Positions 18,707 through 28,326 are shown, counted from the first letter of the stretch. The stretch: 64,000 bases of DNA from Micromonospora sp. WMMA1947 (GCF_027497355.1 NZ_CP114909.1:2790001-2854000), one strand, 5' to 3'. Numbers and translations: made by a program. The notes: generated from the sequence alone by a model not told the origin.

Positions 18707-18760
18707 GTTAAGAAGGGGCCCTTCCTCTACCGCAGGCGTTAATAAGGGGCCCTTCCTTTC
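18707..18760. repeat. AAGGGGCCCTT palindromic element, copy 2
   Basis: Two AAGGGGCCCTT cores lie in the same direction: TTAAGAAGGGGCCCTTCC, then after CTACCGCAGGCG, TTAATAAGGGGCCCTTCC. The second half, including the CTACCGCAGGCG linker, is identical to part of the element at 62473-62555. It lies at the 3' end of galT. Confidence 0.85.
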
Positions 18761-19832
18761 ACGCGGTGCGGAGCAGTTCGGCGGCGCGCTCGGGGGCGAT
18801 GTCGTTGATGAACACGCCCATGCCGGACTCCGACCCGGCCAGGTACTTCAGCTTGTCCTTGGCCCGCCGGATGCTGAACAGCTGCAGGTGCAGGTGGCCC
18901 AGCTCCCTGTCGATCCGTACCGGCGCCTGGTGCCAGGCCGCGATGTACGGCATGGGCAGGTCGAACAGCCCGTCGAAGCGGCGCAGCAGGTCCAGGTAGA
19001 GCGGCCCGAACGCGTCCCGCTCGGCGTCGTCGAGCGCCGGGATGTCCGGCACCGGCCGGTGCGGCGCCACGTGCACCTCGAACGGCCAGCGGGCCGCCGC
19101 CGGTACGTACGCGGTCCAGTGCTCGTTGCTCGTCACCACCCGTTCCCCGGCGGCGCGCTCGGCGGCCAGCACGTCGGCGTAGAGGTTGCCCCCGGTGCGG
19201 TCGGCGTGCCGCCGGGCGGCGGCGAGCATGGTCCGGGTGCGCGGCGTGACGAAGGGGTACGCGTAGATCTGCCCGTGCGGGTGGTGCAGCGTCACTCCGA
19301 TCTCCACGCCGCGGTTCTCGAACGGGAAGACCTGCTCCACGCCGGGCAGCGCGCTCAGCGCCGTGGTGCGGTCGGCGAGCGCGTCCAGCACCGTTCGCAC
19401 CCGTCGCGGCGAGAGGCGGGCGAAGGAAGCGTTGTGGTCGTCGGTGAAGCAGACCACCTCGCACTTTCCGCGGCCGGGGCGTACCGGGGTGAACGGCGTG
19501 ATCTCGGCCGGCTCGTCGGCCACCCGCTGGCTCAGCGAGGGGAACCGGTTCTCGAAGACCACCACGTCGTAGTCGGGCGCCGGGATCTCGCTGTGCCGGT
19601 CACCGCGGGACGGGCAGAGCGGACACTGGTCGGCCGGGGGCAGGAACGTGCGGGTCTGGCGGTGCACCGCCACCGCCACCCACTCGTCGGTCAGTGGGTC
19701 GTACCGCAGCTGCGAGGCGGGCGGGGGAGGGGGCAGGTCCCGCCGGTCCGGCTGGTCGCGGACCGCGTCGTCCCGCTCGTCGAAGTAGATCAGCTCGCGG
19801 CCGTCGGCCAGTGCGATCTGCGTACGCTTCAC
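18759..19832 (-). CDS. galT: Galactose-1-phosphate uridylyltransferase
   Basis: Leloir-pathway enzyme exchanging UMP between UDP-glucose and galactose-1-phosphate. The 357-aa protein has the zinc-site CPLCPS and FENRFPSL in the N-terminal half. The active-site triad is HPHGQIYAYPFVTPR, in which the second His is uridylylated. The C-terminal half shows HVAPHRPVPD and WHQAPVRIDRELGHLHLQL. GTG start with a purine-rich GAGGGGGGCGGA upstream. It overlaps the DeoR-type regulator by 4 bp (GTGA) and so is co-expressed with it. No galE or galK is adjacent. Confidence 0.95.
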   Translation of the reverse strand: MKRTQIALADGRELIYFDERDDAVRDQPDRRDLPPPPPASQLRYDPLTDEWVAVAVHRQTRTFLPPADQCPLCPSRGDRHSEIPAPDYDVVVFENRFPSLSQRVADEPAEITPFTPVRPGRGKCEVVCFTDDHNASFARLSPRRVRTVLDALADRTTALSALPGVEQVFPFENRGVEIGVTLHHPHGQIYAYPFVTPRTRTMLAAARRHADRTGGNLYADVLAAERAAGERVVTSNEHWTAYVPAAARWPFEVHVAPHRPVPDIPALDDAERDAFGPLYLDLLRRFDGLFDLPMPYIAAWHQAPVRIDRELGHLHLQLFSIRRAKDKLKYLAGSESGMGVFINDIAPERAAELLRTA

Positions 19833-20617
19833 TCCGCCCCCCTCGTCGTGGGCACCGTCACCAGCTCGCCCACCCTGTCCTCGAGTACCCGTCGGGCCTC
19901 GGGTGCCAACCGGTCGTCGGTGACCAGCACGTCCGCCGCGTCCAGCGGCACGATCGACGAGATGCCGACGGTGCCCCACTTGGTGTGGTCGGCGAGCACC
20001 ACCAGGCGGTCCGCCGCGGCCACGAGCGCCCGGTTCGTGTCCGCCTCCATCAGGTTGGGCGTGGTGAAACCGGCCCGTTCGCTGATCCCGTGCACGCCGA
20101 GGAAGAGCAGGTCCAGGTGGAGCGCGGCGATCGCGGCCACGGCGAGCGGGCCGACGAGCGCGTCCGACGGGGTGCGGACGCCGCCGGTGAGCACCACCGT
20201 CTGGTCCGGCCGGCCACCGACGTGCAGGGCCTCCGCCACCGGAAGCGAGTTCGTGACCACTGTGAGGCCGGGCACGTCGACCAGTCGCCGGGCCAGTTCG
20301 GCGGTGGTGGTGCCGGCGGAGAGCGCGATGGCGGCGCCGGGCCGGACCAGTCCCGCGGCGTGCTCGGCGATGGCGGCCTTCTCGGCGGACTGGCGGACGG
20401 ACTTGGCGTGGAAGCCGGGCTCGTCGGTGGAGCCGGGACCGGCCGGTGTCGCGCCGCCGTGCACCTTGGCGAGCAGGCCCGCCTCGTGCAGCGTGTCCAG
20501 GTCGCGCCGGATGGTCATGTCGGAGACGCCGAACTCGGCCGCCAGCTCGGTGACCCGGACGCCACCGGCGCGGCGCAGTCGTTCCAGGATGGCCGTCTGC
20601 CGCTGCCGCGCCAGCAT
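19829..20617 (-). CDS. DeoR-family transcriptional regulator of the galT operon
   Basis: 262-aa regulator. The winged helix-turn-helix at residues ~20-50 includes VTELAAEFGVSDMTIRRDLD. The C-terminal DeoRC sugar-phosphate sensor has ALSAGTTTAELARRL and VVTNSLPVAEAL. Start MLARQRQ has GGAGGTGA 6 nt upstream. First gene of an operon with galT, which implies a role in galactose or a related sugar. The effector is probably a phosphorylated sugar. Three regularly spaced pentamers just upstream are its likely operator, suggesting autoregulation. Confidence 0.92.
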   Translation of the reverse strand: MLARQRQTAILERLRRAGGVRVTELAAEFGVSDMTIRRDLDTLHEAGLLAKVHGGATPAGPGSTDEPGFHAKSVRQSAEKAAIAEHAAGLVRPGAAIALSAGTTTAELARRLVDVPGLTVVTNSLPVAEALHVGGRPDQTVVLTGGVRTPSDALVGPLAVAAIAALHLDLLFLGVHGISERAGFTTPNLMEADTNRALVAAADRLVVLADHTKWGTVGISSIVPLDAADVLVTDDRLAPEARRVLEDRVGELVTVPTTRGAE

Positions 20618-20667
20618 CCCCGGCTCACCTCCGCGCCTCACCGACTCACGTGGGCACTCCACGCGGT

Positions 20668-20692
20668 CGAACGTGTTCCAACAAAGACGAAC
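20668..20692 (-). promoter_or_regulatory. Probable DeoR-type operator
   Basis: CGAAC, CCAAC and CGAAC at 20668, 20678 and 20688 are exactly 10 bp apart. On the minus strand they read as GTTCG/GTTGG repeats on one face of the helix, about 55-75 bp before the regulator start. DeoR/GlpR-type repressors bind such repeated TTCG-like half-sites. Confidence 0.55.
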
Positions 20693-20718
20693 ACTACCGC
20701 GCAACGAGGGGTGATGCG

Positions 20719-20756
20719 AGACCGCCGCCGTCCGGAAGGCCGGACGACGGCGGTCT
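20719..20756 (-). terminator. Terminator of the APS kinase gene
   Basis: AGACCGCCGCCGTCCGG pairs with CCGGACGACGGCGGTCT (17 bp, one mismatch) with an AAGG loop, 38 nt after the stop of the minus-strand APS kinase gene. Confidence 0.8.
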
Positions 20757-20793
20757 AGGTGCTCACAGGCCGGACGCGTCCGGCGGCCGGAGG

Positions 20794-22323
20794 TCAGGCG
20801 GGCTGGAGGCGGGGCTCCACCCAGCCGGTCTCGGTGAGGTGCTCCATCACCTTCCCGATGGCCTCCTCGACGCTCAGATCCGAGGTGTCCACCACCAGGT
20901 CGGCGTCGGTGGGCTCCTCGTACGGGTCGTCGATGCCGGTCATCCCGGTGATCAGACCGGCCCGGGCGCGGGCGTACAGGCCCTTGCGGTCGCGCTGCTC
21001 ACAGACCGCCAGCGGCGTCGCCACGTGGACCAGCAGGAACCCCGCCCCGGCCGTCTCGGCCATCTCCCGGGCGGTTGCGCGGGCCGCCGCGTACGGCGCG
21101 ATCGGGCAGCAGATGCCGACGCCCCGGTGCCGGGCGATCTCCGCGGCCACCCAGCCGATCCGGCGGACGTTGAGGTCCCGGTCGGCCTTGCTGAATCCCA
21201 GCCCGGCGGAGAGTTCGCGCCGCACCACGTCGCCGTCGAGCAGCGTGATCGTGCGGTCGCCCTGCTCGCGGAGCACGTCGGCCAGCCCACGGGCGATCGT
21301 CGACTTGCCCGAGCCGGACAGCCCGGTCAGGAAGATCACCAGGCCCCGGTGCCGCCGCGGCGGGCGCGCCCGGGTCAGTTCCTTCGCCACCGCCGGCGGC
21401 GTGTGCCACTCGGGCAGCGGGAACCCCCGGTCCAGCAGGTCGTCGATCTCCTGCGTGCTCAGCGCCAGCCGCCGGTTGCGGGGCGGGATGTCCTCGCGCC
21501 AGCGCCACTGCCCGTCCCGGTTGTCGTAGGCCAGCTCGCGCGGCACCAGCACGCGCAGGCCGGCGCCGGAGAGCATGCCCTCGGTGGAGAGCAGGTGGGT
21601 CACCCCGTACGCGGCGGCGACCCGGGCCCGCAGCAACGCGTCGCTGATCTCGTCGCGTCGCCGGGCCAGCGGCACCGCCACGAGCGTGGCCGGGGGCATC
21701 CGGTCACGCGCGGCGAACACGCTGCGCACCAGCGCCTCGGCCGGCAGCCCGGCGATCGACTCCTCGCCGATCGGGATCATCACCAGCAGGTGCGCGCCGA
21801 GCGTCCGGGCCGCGTGCGCGATCTGCGCGAGCTGGGGCCGGTGCAGCGGGCGGTCGGCGAACACGCCGAGCACCCGGCCCGGCGGCAGCAGTCCGCGTAC
21901 CTCGTCGGGGCCGCGCCGCAGCCGCTGGAACGGCCCGTGGCCGCCGTCGCCCAGGCGGCGTACCGCGCCGCCGACACCCACCATGCCCTCGCGGCCCGGC
22001 CAGACGTCGGTCACGTCCATCGCCGCCACGGGTGCGCCCTCACCGTCGGTGAGCACCACCGCACGGCGGGTCGGGTCGGCCGGGTCCAGCCCGTCGGCGA
22101 GCGCCGCCGGCACCTGGAGCGTCACCGGCACCGGCCACGGCGTGCCGTCGGCCAGCCGGCCGCGCCGGTTCAGCGAGGCCAGGTCGGCCCGGCTCATGAA
22201 ACCGGTGAGCGGTGCGTACGCCCCACTCAGCAACAACTGGAGATCGGCCAGCTCAGCGGGCCTGGGCGCGTACGACGGCGCATCCCGCAGAACGTCCTCG
22301 GGCAGCAGCCACCCGTTGCTCAT
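20794..22323 (-). CDS. Adenylylsulfate kinase with degenerate ATP-sulfurylase-like N-domain
   Basis: 509-aa two-domain protein. Residues 1-315 have the fold landmarks of ATP sulfurylase (GAYAPLTGFM, PWPVPVTLQVP, an IPIGEES strand end, LSTQEIDDLL). The three catalytic motifs are lost: the QxRNPxHxxH loop reads ADRPLHRPQ (156-164), AGPREA reads RRRDEIS (221-227), and GRDHAG reads STEGMLSG (246-253). Residues 327-509 form an intact APS kinase with Walker A GLSGSGKST (334-342), DGDVVRRELS, NVRRIGWVA and the lid KGLYARARAG. Likely activity is APS + ATP to PAPS. Sulfurylation would need another enzyme. Databases may call it bifunctional; the sequence argues against that. Confidence 0.88.
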   Translation of the reverse strand: MSNGWLLPEDVLRDAPSYAPRPAELADLQLLLSGAYAPLTGFMSRADLASLNRRGRLADGTPWPVPVTLQVPAALADGLDPADPTRRAVVLTDGEGAPVAAMDVTDVWPGREGMVGVGGAVRRLGDGGHGPFQRLRRGPDEVRGLLPPGRVLGVFADRPLHRPQLAQIAHAARTLGAHLLVMIPIGEESIAGLPAEALVRSVFAARDRMPPATLVAVPLARRRDEISDALLRARVAAAYGVTHLLSTEGMLSGAGLRVLVPRELAYDNRDGQWRWREDIPPRNRRLALSTQEIDDLLDRGFPLPEWHTPPAVAKELTRARPPRRHRGLVIFLTGLSGSGKSTIARGLADVLREQGDRTITLLDGDVVRRELSAGLGFSKADRDLNVRRIGWVAAEIARHRGVGICCPIAPYAAARATAREMAETAGAGFLLVHVATPLAVCEQRDRKGLYARARAGLITGMTGIDDPYEEPTDADLVVDTSDLSVEEAIGKVMEHLTETGWVEPRLQPA

Positions 22324-22451
22324 CGAACCCCCAACTCACCGGCCGGCACACAGTTTCGCAGCCCACCGGCGATCGGTCGAGAGCGCCACCCGGCCTCCCG
22401 GTGATCGCGTGTCCGGCGGCGGTGCCGAAGGCGAACCGGGGTCATCGAATC

Positions 22452-23999
22452 CTAACGGCGAGCGGCGGCCGGCCGATCGTGCGAACGGCTGCCGGCGCGC
22501 GCCGACCGGCCGAGCGCCCGGTCCCGGATCCGCCGGACCGCGCGACGGAGCCGGGACCGGAGCCGGCGCGGGTCCTCCACCCGGGGCAGGCCGCCGTCGG
22601 CCGGGCAGCGCACCACGATCGGCAGGCGGGCGTCCAGCGCCCAGCCGGCCTGGATCACCCGGGCCCGGACCTCCCAGGTGCCCCGGGTCCGGCCACCGTT
22701 GAGTGTCGCGAAGTCGACGGTGGCGGTGCTGCGGTGGCGCACCTCGCCGGCCTCGGCCCGCTCGGTGGTGGCGGCCACCGGCAGGAAGAACTCCTCCCGG
22801 GTCTCCCGCCGGCGGACGACGACATCGGTCCTCGCCCCGCCCGCCCGCATCACGACCCCGGCCGGTACCGCGTCGGCCACCGGGAGCACCGGCAGCCCCT
22901 GGTCGTCGAAGCGCAGCGGCTCGTCACCCGCCCGCAGGCCGGCGGAGACGGCGACCGTCAGCGTCCGCCCGTCGATCCTCCAGCTGTCGACGGCGGCGTG
23001 CGGCCGGACGCTCACCTCCCACTCCGCCAGCCGGCGCAGGTCCGCCACCCGGCCCTGCGCGGCGAGGTGCGCGATCACCTGGAACATCGGCGGGAGCCCG
23101 GCGACCGCCTCCGGCGGGAAGCGCTCCTCGACGAGCCGGCCCACCTCGCCGGCCACCTGGTCGGCCCACTGCTCCGGCGCGCTCAGCAGGGTCTGCCCGC
23201 GCAGCCGGCTCAGCATCTCCTTGCGCAGCCAGCGCCGCTGCAGGCGGAGGCGGGTCGCGGCGGGCGACTGGTTCGCGTCCACGATGTCCAGCGCCTCCCG
23301 CAGCGCCGCGTAGTACTCGGCCGGGTCCATCCGGGTGGCGGTGACGTTGCCCGCGTCCGCCCGGCGGACGTGGTGGTAGCAGGGGTGGTCGGCCAGCACG
23401 CAGACGCGCCCGGCCAGCAGGTAGGCCGCCGCCATCAGCCGGTGGTCCTCCAGGCGGCGCGGGTGGCCCTCCGGGAACCGCAGCCCGTGCCGGTCCAGGA
23501 AGGACCGCCGGAACAGCGCGTGGCAGGTCATGCTGTCGGCCAGTGGCGCGTCCGCCAGCGTGACGCCGAACCGGTTCTCCCGGAACAGCTCCCGCGGTAC
23601 GCCCCGCCGGTGCCCGACCATCCGCCCGATGACGATGTCCGCGTCGTGATCGCGGGCGCAGGCGTGCAGGCGGGCCAGCGCGTCGTCGCCGAACCAGTCG
23701 TCGTCGTCGGCGAAGAAGACGTACTCGCCGCGCGCCTCCTCCAGCCCTCTGTTGCGCGGGTGCGACGGCCAGCCCGAGTGCTCCAGGTGCAGCACCCGTA
23801 CGTGCGGGTCGGCGGCGGCCAGCTCGTCCAGGCGCTGCGGGGTGCCGTCGGTCGATCCGTCGTCGGCGAAGATCACCTCGTACGAACCGGGCGGCAGCCC
23901 CTGCTTCGGCAGCGACGCGACGAGCGGATCGAGGTTCGCGCCGCAGTTGTACGCGGGCACCACCACGCTCACCATCGGCCGGTCCGTATCGTCGGTCAT
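22452..23999 (-). CDS. Family 2 glycosyltransferase with C-terminal beta-rich extension
   Basis: 515-aa cytoplasmic or membrane-associated glycosyltransferase. The GT-A domain (residues 8-~220) starts VSVVVPAYNCGANLDPLV, with FADDGSTDGTP and the metal-binding FADDDDWFGDDAL. Residues ~255-345 form a helical linker (RRWLRKEMLSRLRG). Residues ~350-490 are a predicted beta-sandwich. This architecture resembles TarP/TarS-like enzymes that glycosylate wall polymers; that comparison is inference. The tail is very basic (RRAVRRIRDRALGR) and could bind membrane or polymer. No other polymer-biosynthesis genes are adjacent. Confidence 0.85.
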   Translation of the reverse strand: MTDDTDRPMVSVVVPAYNCGANLDPLVASLPKQGLPPGSYEVIFADDGSTDGTPQRLDELAAADPHVRVLHLEHSGWPSHPRNRGLEEARGEYVFFADDDDWFGDDALARLHACARDHDADIVIGRMVGHRRGVPRELFRENRFGVTLADAPLADSMTCHALFRRSFLDRHGLRFPEGHPRRLEDHRLMAAAYLLAGRVCVLADHPCYHHVRRADAGNVTATRMDPAEYYAALREALDIVDANQSPAATRLRLQRRWLRKEMLSRLRGQTLLSAPEQWADQVAGEVGRLVEERFPPEAVAGLPPMFQVIAHLAAQGRVADLRRLAEWEVSVRPHAAVDSWRIDGRTLTVAVSAGLRAGDEPLRFDDQGLPVLPVADAVPAGVVMRAGGARTDVVVRRRETREEFFLPVAATTERAEAGEVRHRSTATVDFATLNGGRTRGTWEVRARVIQAGWALDARLPIVVRCPADGGLPRVEDPRRLRSRLRRAVRRIRDRALGRSARAGSRSHDRPAAARR

Positions 24000-24078
24000 G
24001 CCGCCCCCCCGTCGAGTCGCCTCACCCGGTGGCAGCATCCCGGAGCGGTCGCCGCCCCGCTACCCCGTCCCGTCACCA

Positions 24079-24105
24079 GGAGGCCCGGAGGCCCGGAGGC
24101 CCGGA
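24079..24105. repeat. Short GGAGGCCC tandem repeat
   Basis: Three perfect 8-bp units plus a partial copy lie in the divergent gap between the glycosyltransferase and the ABC cassette. Slippage-prone. No function is evident. Confidence 0.7.
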
Positions 24106-24183
24106 CGCCACCTAGGGGCCGCAACGGCCGAGGATCAGGGGATCGCAGGGGTCAGGACGGGCTCCGGCGAGGCATCCGAGTTC

Positions 24184-24189
24184 TACGCT
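24184..24189 (+). promoter_or_regulatory. -10 box of a leaderless ABC cassette mRNA
   Basis: TACGCT is 7 nt before the GTG start, with no Shine-Dalgarno, so the transcript probably begins at the start codon. Confidence 0.5.
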
Positions 24190-24196
24190 GAACGGC

Positions 24197-25111
24197 GTGA
24201 CACTGCTCGCGACCGAGTCGCTGACCAAGACGTACGGAGGCCGGGTCACCGCGTTGGCCGACCTCACCGTGTCGGTCGAGCCGGGGATCATCGGGCTGGT
24301 GGGCGCGAACGGCGCCGGCAAGTCCACTCTGATCAAGATCCTGCTGGGTCTGCTCCCGCCGACCAGCGGCCGGGTACAGGTGCTCGGCCTCGACCCCACC
24401 ACCGACCCGGCCGCGGTCCGCGCCCGGGTCGGCTACATGCCCGAGCACGACGCCCTCCCGCCCGACCTGTCCGCCGCCGAGCTGGTCACCCACCTGGGCC
24501 GGATCAGCGGGCTGCCGCGCACCGTCGCCCGGGAACGGGCCTCCGAGGCGCTGCGCCACGTCGGTCTGCACGAGGAGCGGCACCGGGCCGTCGGTGGCTA
24601 CTCCACCGGCATGAAGCAGCGGGTCAAGCTCGCCCAGGCGCTCGTACACGATCCCGACCTGCTGTTGCTCGACGAGCCGACGAACGGCCTCGACCCGGCC
24701 GGCCGGGACGCCATGCTCGCGCTGATCCACCGGATCGGCACCGAGTTCGGCATCTCGGTGGTGGTCTGCTCGCACCTGCTCGGCGAGGTGGAGCGGATCT
24801 GCGACACGCTCGTCGCCATCGACGGCGGGCGGCTGCTGCGCGCCGACCGGGTGTCCGCCATGACCACGGCCACCGACGTGCTCGCCGTCGAGGTGAGCGA
24901 GGGCACGGAGGAACTGGCCGCCCGGCTCACCGCGCTCGACCTGCCGGTGACCCGCGACGGGCGGCTGTTGCTCGTCCCGCTCGCCGACGACGCCACCTAC
25001 GACCAGATCCTCGGCGCGGTCGCCGAGCTGGACCTGCCGCTGCACCGGCTGGACCAGCGACGGCACCGGGTGGCCGAACTCTTCGCCGCGAGGGAGCCCA
25101 GCCATGTCTGA
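24197..25111 (+). CDS. ABC-2 type transporter ATPase (first pair)
   Basis: 304-aa ATPase. Motifs: Walker A GANGAGKSTLIK, Q-loop region MPEHDALPPDLSAAE, signature YSTGMKQRVKLAQALV, Walker B LLLLDEPTNGLDPAG, and H-loop VVCSHLLGEVE. The last ~85 residues form the small C-terminal domain of DrrA-like exporters. GTG start. It overlaps the following permease gene by 8 bp. First of four genes arranged ATPase-permease-ATPase-permease. Exported substrate unknown. Confidence 0.92.
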   Translation: MTLLATESLTKTYGGRVTALADLTVSVEPGIIGLVGANGAGKSTLIKILLGLLPPTSGRVQVLGLDPTTDPAAVRARVGYMPEHDALPPDLSAAELVTHLGRISGLPRTVARERASEALRHVGLHEERHRAVGGYSTGMKQRVKLAQALVHDPDLLLLDEPTNGLDPAGRDAMLALIHRIGTEFGISVVVCSHLLGEVERICDTLVAIDGGRLLRADRVSAMTTATDVLAVEVSEGTEELAARLTALDLPVTRDGRLLLVPLADDATYDQILGAVAELDLPLHRLDQRRHRVAELFAAREPSHV

Positions 25112-25978
25112 CGCGACCGGGGTCATCCACGACATCGGCTACCAGCGCTACACCGGCCCGCGGCTCGGCCGCCGGCAGGTCTTCGGCGCGCTCTACCTGC
25201 ACGGCGTGCGTACCGTCTTCGGGCTGGGCCGCAGCGCCAAGGCCAAGATCTTCCCGTGGCTGGTGGTTTCCGTGGTCACCGTGGTGGCCGCCGGTGTCAC
25301 AGCGGTGCGCAGCCAGATCGGCGAGGTGGTGATGACGTACGCCCAGTTCGCCGACGCGATGAGCTGGCTGGTCATCTTCTTCGCCGCGGTGGCCGCGCCC
25401 GAGCTGGTCTCCCGCGACCTGCGCAGCGGCGTGCTTCCGCTGTACTTCTCCCGGCCGCTGCCGCGCGGCGACTACGCGCTGTCCAAGCTGCTGGCGCTCG
25501 TCACCGCGCTCTGGCTGCTGCTCGGCGGCCCGCAGCTGGTGATGTTCCTCGGCGCCGCGTTCACCACGAACCGGGGTATCGGCGGGGTGTGGGACGAACT
25601 GCTCGACCTGCTGCCCGGGCTGCTCTACGCCGGGCTCTGGGCGGTGGTGTTCGCCTCGATCGCCCTGCTCGTCGCCTCGCTCACCGGCAAGCGCGCGTTC
25701 GCGGCCGGCGGCATCGTGGCGGTCTTCCTGATGACCACGCCGGTGGTCGGCGTGCTGTCCATCCTGCCCTCGCAGACGATCAACGAGCTGGCCTTCGTGG
25801 CCTCCCCGCCGACGCTCGTCGGCGGCGTGGGCAACTGGGCGCTCGGCGACCGGCTGACCCAGGGACGCGGCGGCATGCCGATCGGCGACTTCGGACCGGT
25901 CTACGCCGTGGCCGCCGTGCTGCTGGTCGCCGCCTGCGTCAGCCTGCTGCTCCTGCGATACCGGAAGGTGGCCGCCCG

Positions 25979-25982
<4 letters not shown>
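25104..25982 (+). CDS. ABC-2 type permease (first pair)
   Basis: 292-aa membrane protein with a cytoplasmic head containing IHDIGYQRYTGPRLGRRQVF and about six hydrophobic segments. A conserved-looking stretch RDLRSGVLPLYFSRPLPRGDYALSK precedes the second helix, as in ABC-2/NatB-like permeases that act with a single ATPase. It begins inside the ATPase gene and ends overlapping the next ATPase by 4 bp (ATGA), so all are translationally coupled. Confidence 0.9.
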
Positions 25983-26934
<952 letters not shown>

Positions 26935-26938
<4 letters not shown>

Positions 26939-27648
26939 TGTCGACAGTCACCTGGATCACCGCGCGTGGCCTGTTCGGCCGGAGCCGGTTCCTCATGCTG
27001 CTGCCGTTGCCGCTGGTCCTGATCGGCTTGGCGGTGCTGTGCCGGTCGCTCGGCGTCGACCCCGGTGAGTGGGGCCCGCCGGTGCTCGTCGGCCTCGGGC
27101 TCGCGGTGGTGCTGCCGGTGGTGGCGCTGATCGTGGGCACCGGCGTGCTCGGCGCGGAGATCGACGACGGCACCGTCGTGCACATTCTCACCAAGCCGCT
27201 GCCGCGTTGGCAGATCGTGCTGCCGAAGCTGGCGGTCGCGGCCGGCGTCACAGCGGTCACCGTCGGCATCCCGATCTACGTCGCGGGCGTGCTCGCCGAT
27301 TCGGTACGCCTCGGACTCGCTCTGGTCGCCGCCTCGGCGGCGGGCGCGCTGGCGTACTCGGCGCTGTTCCTGGCGCTGAGCCTGGTGACCCGGCGGCCGG
27401 TGCTGCTCGGCCTGGTCTACGTGCTGATCTGGGAAGGGCTGCTGGGCCGGTTCGTCGGCGGCACCCGGGTGCTGTCGATCCAGCAGTGGGTGATCGCCCT
27501 GGCCGACCGGATGGCGCCGACGCCGCTGCTCGGCACCACCGTCTCGGTGCCGGTGGCGGCGGTGCTCACCGCCCTGGTGGCGGTCGGGTTCACCGTGCTG
27601 GCGATCGACCGCCTGCGCTCGTTCAGCGTGGCCGGCGAGACGAGCTGA
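26935..27648 (+). CDS. ABC-2 type permease (second pair)
   Basis: 237-aa integral membrane protein with six hydrophobic stretches. The motif GAEIDDGTVVHILTKPLPRW after the second helix matches the coupling region of the first permease (ILTKPLPR versus YFSRPLPR), showing common descent. Two adjacent ATG codons overlap the ATPase stop. A strong terminator follows, closing the four-gene unit. Confidence 0.88.
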
Positions 27649-27651
27649 ACT

Positions 27652-27705
27652 GCGGGGCGGAACCCGTTCTCCGGTACGAGCGCCGGAAAACGGGTTCTGC
27701 CCCGC
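27652..27705 (+). terminator. Terminator of the double ABC cassette
   Basis: GCGGGGC/GCCCCGC and AACCCGTT/AACGGGTT stems with an inner CCGG/CCGG pair form a long hairpin starting 3 nt after the permease stop. Confidence 0.8.
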
Positions 27706-27719
27706 CGTGTCCGGTCTGT

Positions 27720-27725
27720 TAGTTT
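27720..27725 (+). promoter_or_regulatory. Possible -10 box of the small lipoprotein gene
   Basis: TAGTTT lies about 35 nt before the TTG start. A -35 box would fall within the preceding terminator and is not convincing. Confidence 0.3.
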
Positions 27726-27760
27726 GCGGCGGCTACGCACACCGACACGGGGAGAACACC

Positions 27761-28237
27761 TTGCGTTCAGCTCGCCTCGCCCTGCTGGCTCCGGCCGCGG
27801 TGGCGATGATCGTCATGTCCGGCTGCGGCGACGACGAGGAGACGCCCTCGGCCGGGTCGGCGGCGCCCTCCGCCCCGGCTGCCACGTCCGTTCCGCCGGT
27901 GACGCCGGCCCCGGTGGGCCTCGACGAGGCCACCCGGAAGACCTGCGCGACGGCGGAGAAGGACATCACGGCCGCGCTGAAGGAGGTGGCCGAGGCGGAG
28001 AAGATCGGCCCGCCGGCCGGCCACTCGGCGGTCAGCGCCCAGTACTCCGCGGGCGCGGCCACGCTCTACACGCACGCCTTCACCAGCAGCGACGAGGTGA
28101 ACGCCGCGGTGAAGGGGGTCGCCACGGCCATGACCGACCTCGCCGACACCTGGGCCAAGGCGCCGGGCAAGGCGCCGAGCAAGGCGGATCTGACCACCGC
28201 CCGGGACAAGCTCAAGGCGGCCTGCGCGGCCGACTGA
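27761..28237 (+). CDS. Small lipoprotein of unknown function
   Basis: 158-aa putative lipoprotein. The signal has a hydrophobic Ala/Leu/Val core and ends VMSGC, giving Cys22 as the lipidation site. An acidic DDEE patch and a Pro/Ala linker follow. The mature domain (residues ~60-158) looks helical and contains two cysteines (KTCATAEKDI and LKAACAAD) that could form a disulfide. The TTG start is favoured because GGGGAG lies 7 nt upstream. An upstream in-frame GTG would add a segment unlike a signal peptide. No family recognised. Confidence 0.7.
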   Translation: MRSARLALLAPAAVAMIVMSGCGDDEETPSAGSAAPSAPAATSVPPVTPAPVGLDEATRKTCATAEKDITAALKEVAEAEKIGPPAGHSAVSAQYSAGAATLYTHAFTSSDEVNAAVKGVATAMTDLADTWAKAPGKAPSKADLTTARDKLKAACAAD

Positions 28238-28266
28238 GGCACGCACCGCCGCCGGCCTTTCGGGGT

Positions 28267-28318
28267 GTTGAGAAGGGCCCCTTCAACAACGCGAGGCGTT
28301 GACAAGGGGCCCTTCCTT
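28267..28318. repeat. AAGGGGCCCTT palindromic element, copy 3
   Basis: GTTGAGAAGGGGCCCCTT-like and AAGGGGCCCTTCCTT halves flank CAACAACGCGAGGCGTTG. It is located exactly between the convergent lipoprotein gene and valS, where it can end both transcripts. Confidence 0.85.
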
Positions 28319-28326
28319 GCACGGGG

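Noticed and set aside
18557..18742. 61-codon ORF between repeat elements
   Set aside because: Runs into the palindromic element, Arg/Pro-rich shadow-like composition, weak start region.
24079..24105. GGAGGCCC tandem repeat as a CRISPR or functional array
   Set aside because: Only three 8-bp units without spacers; simple sequence slippage explains it.
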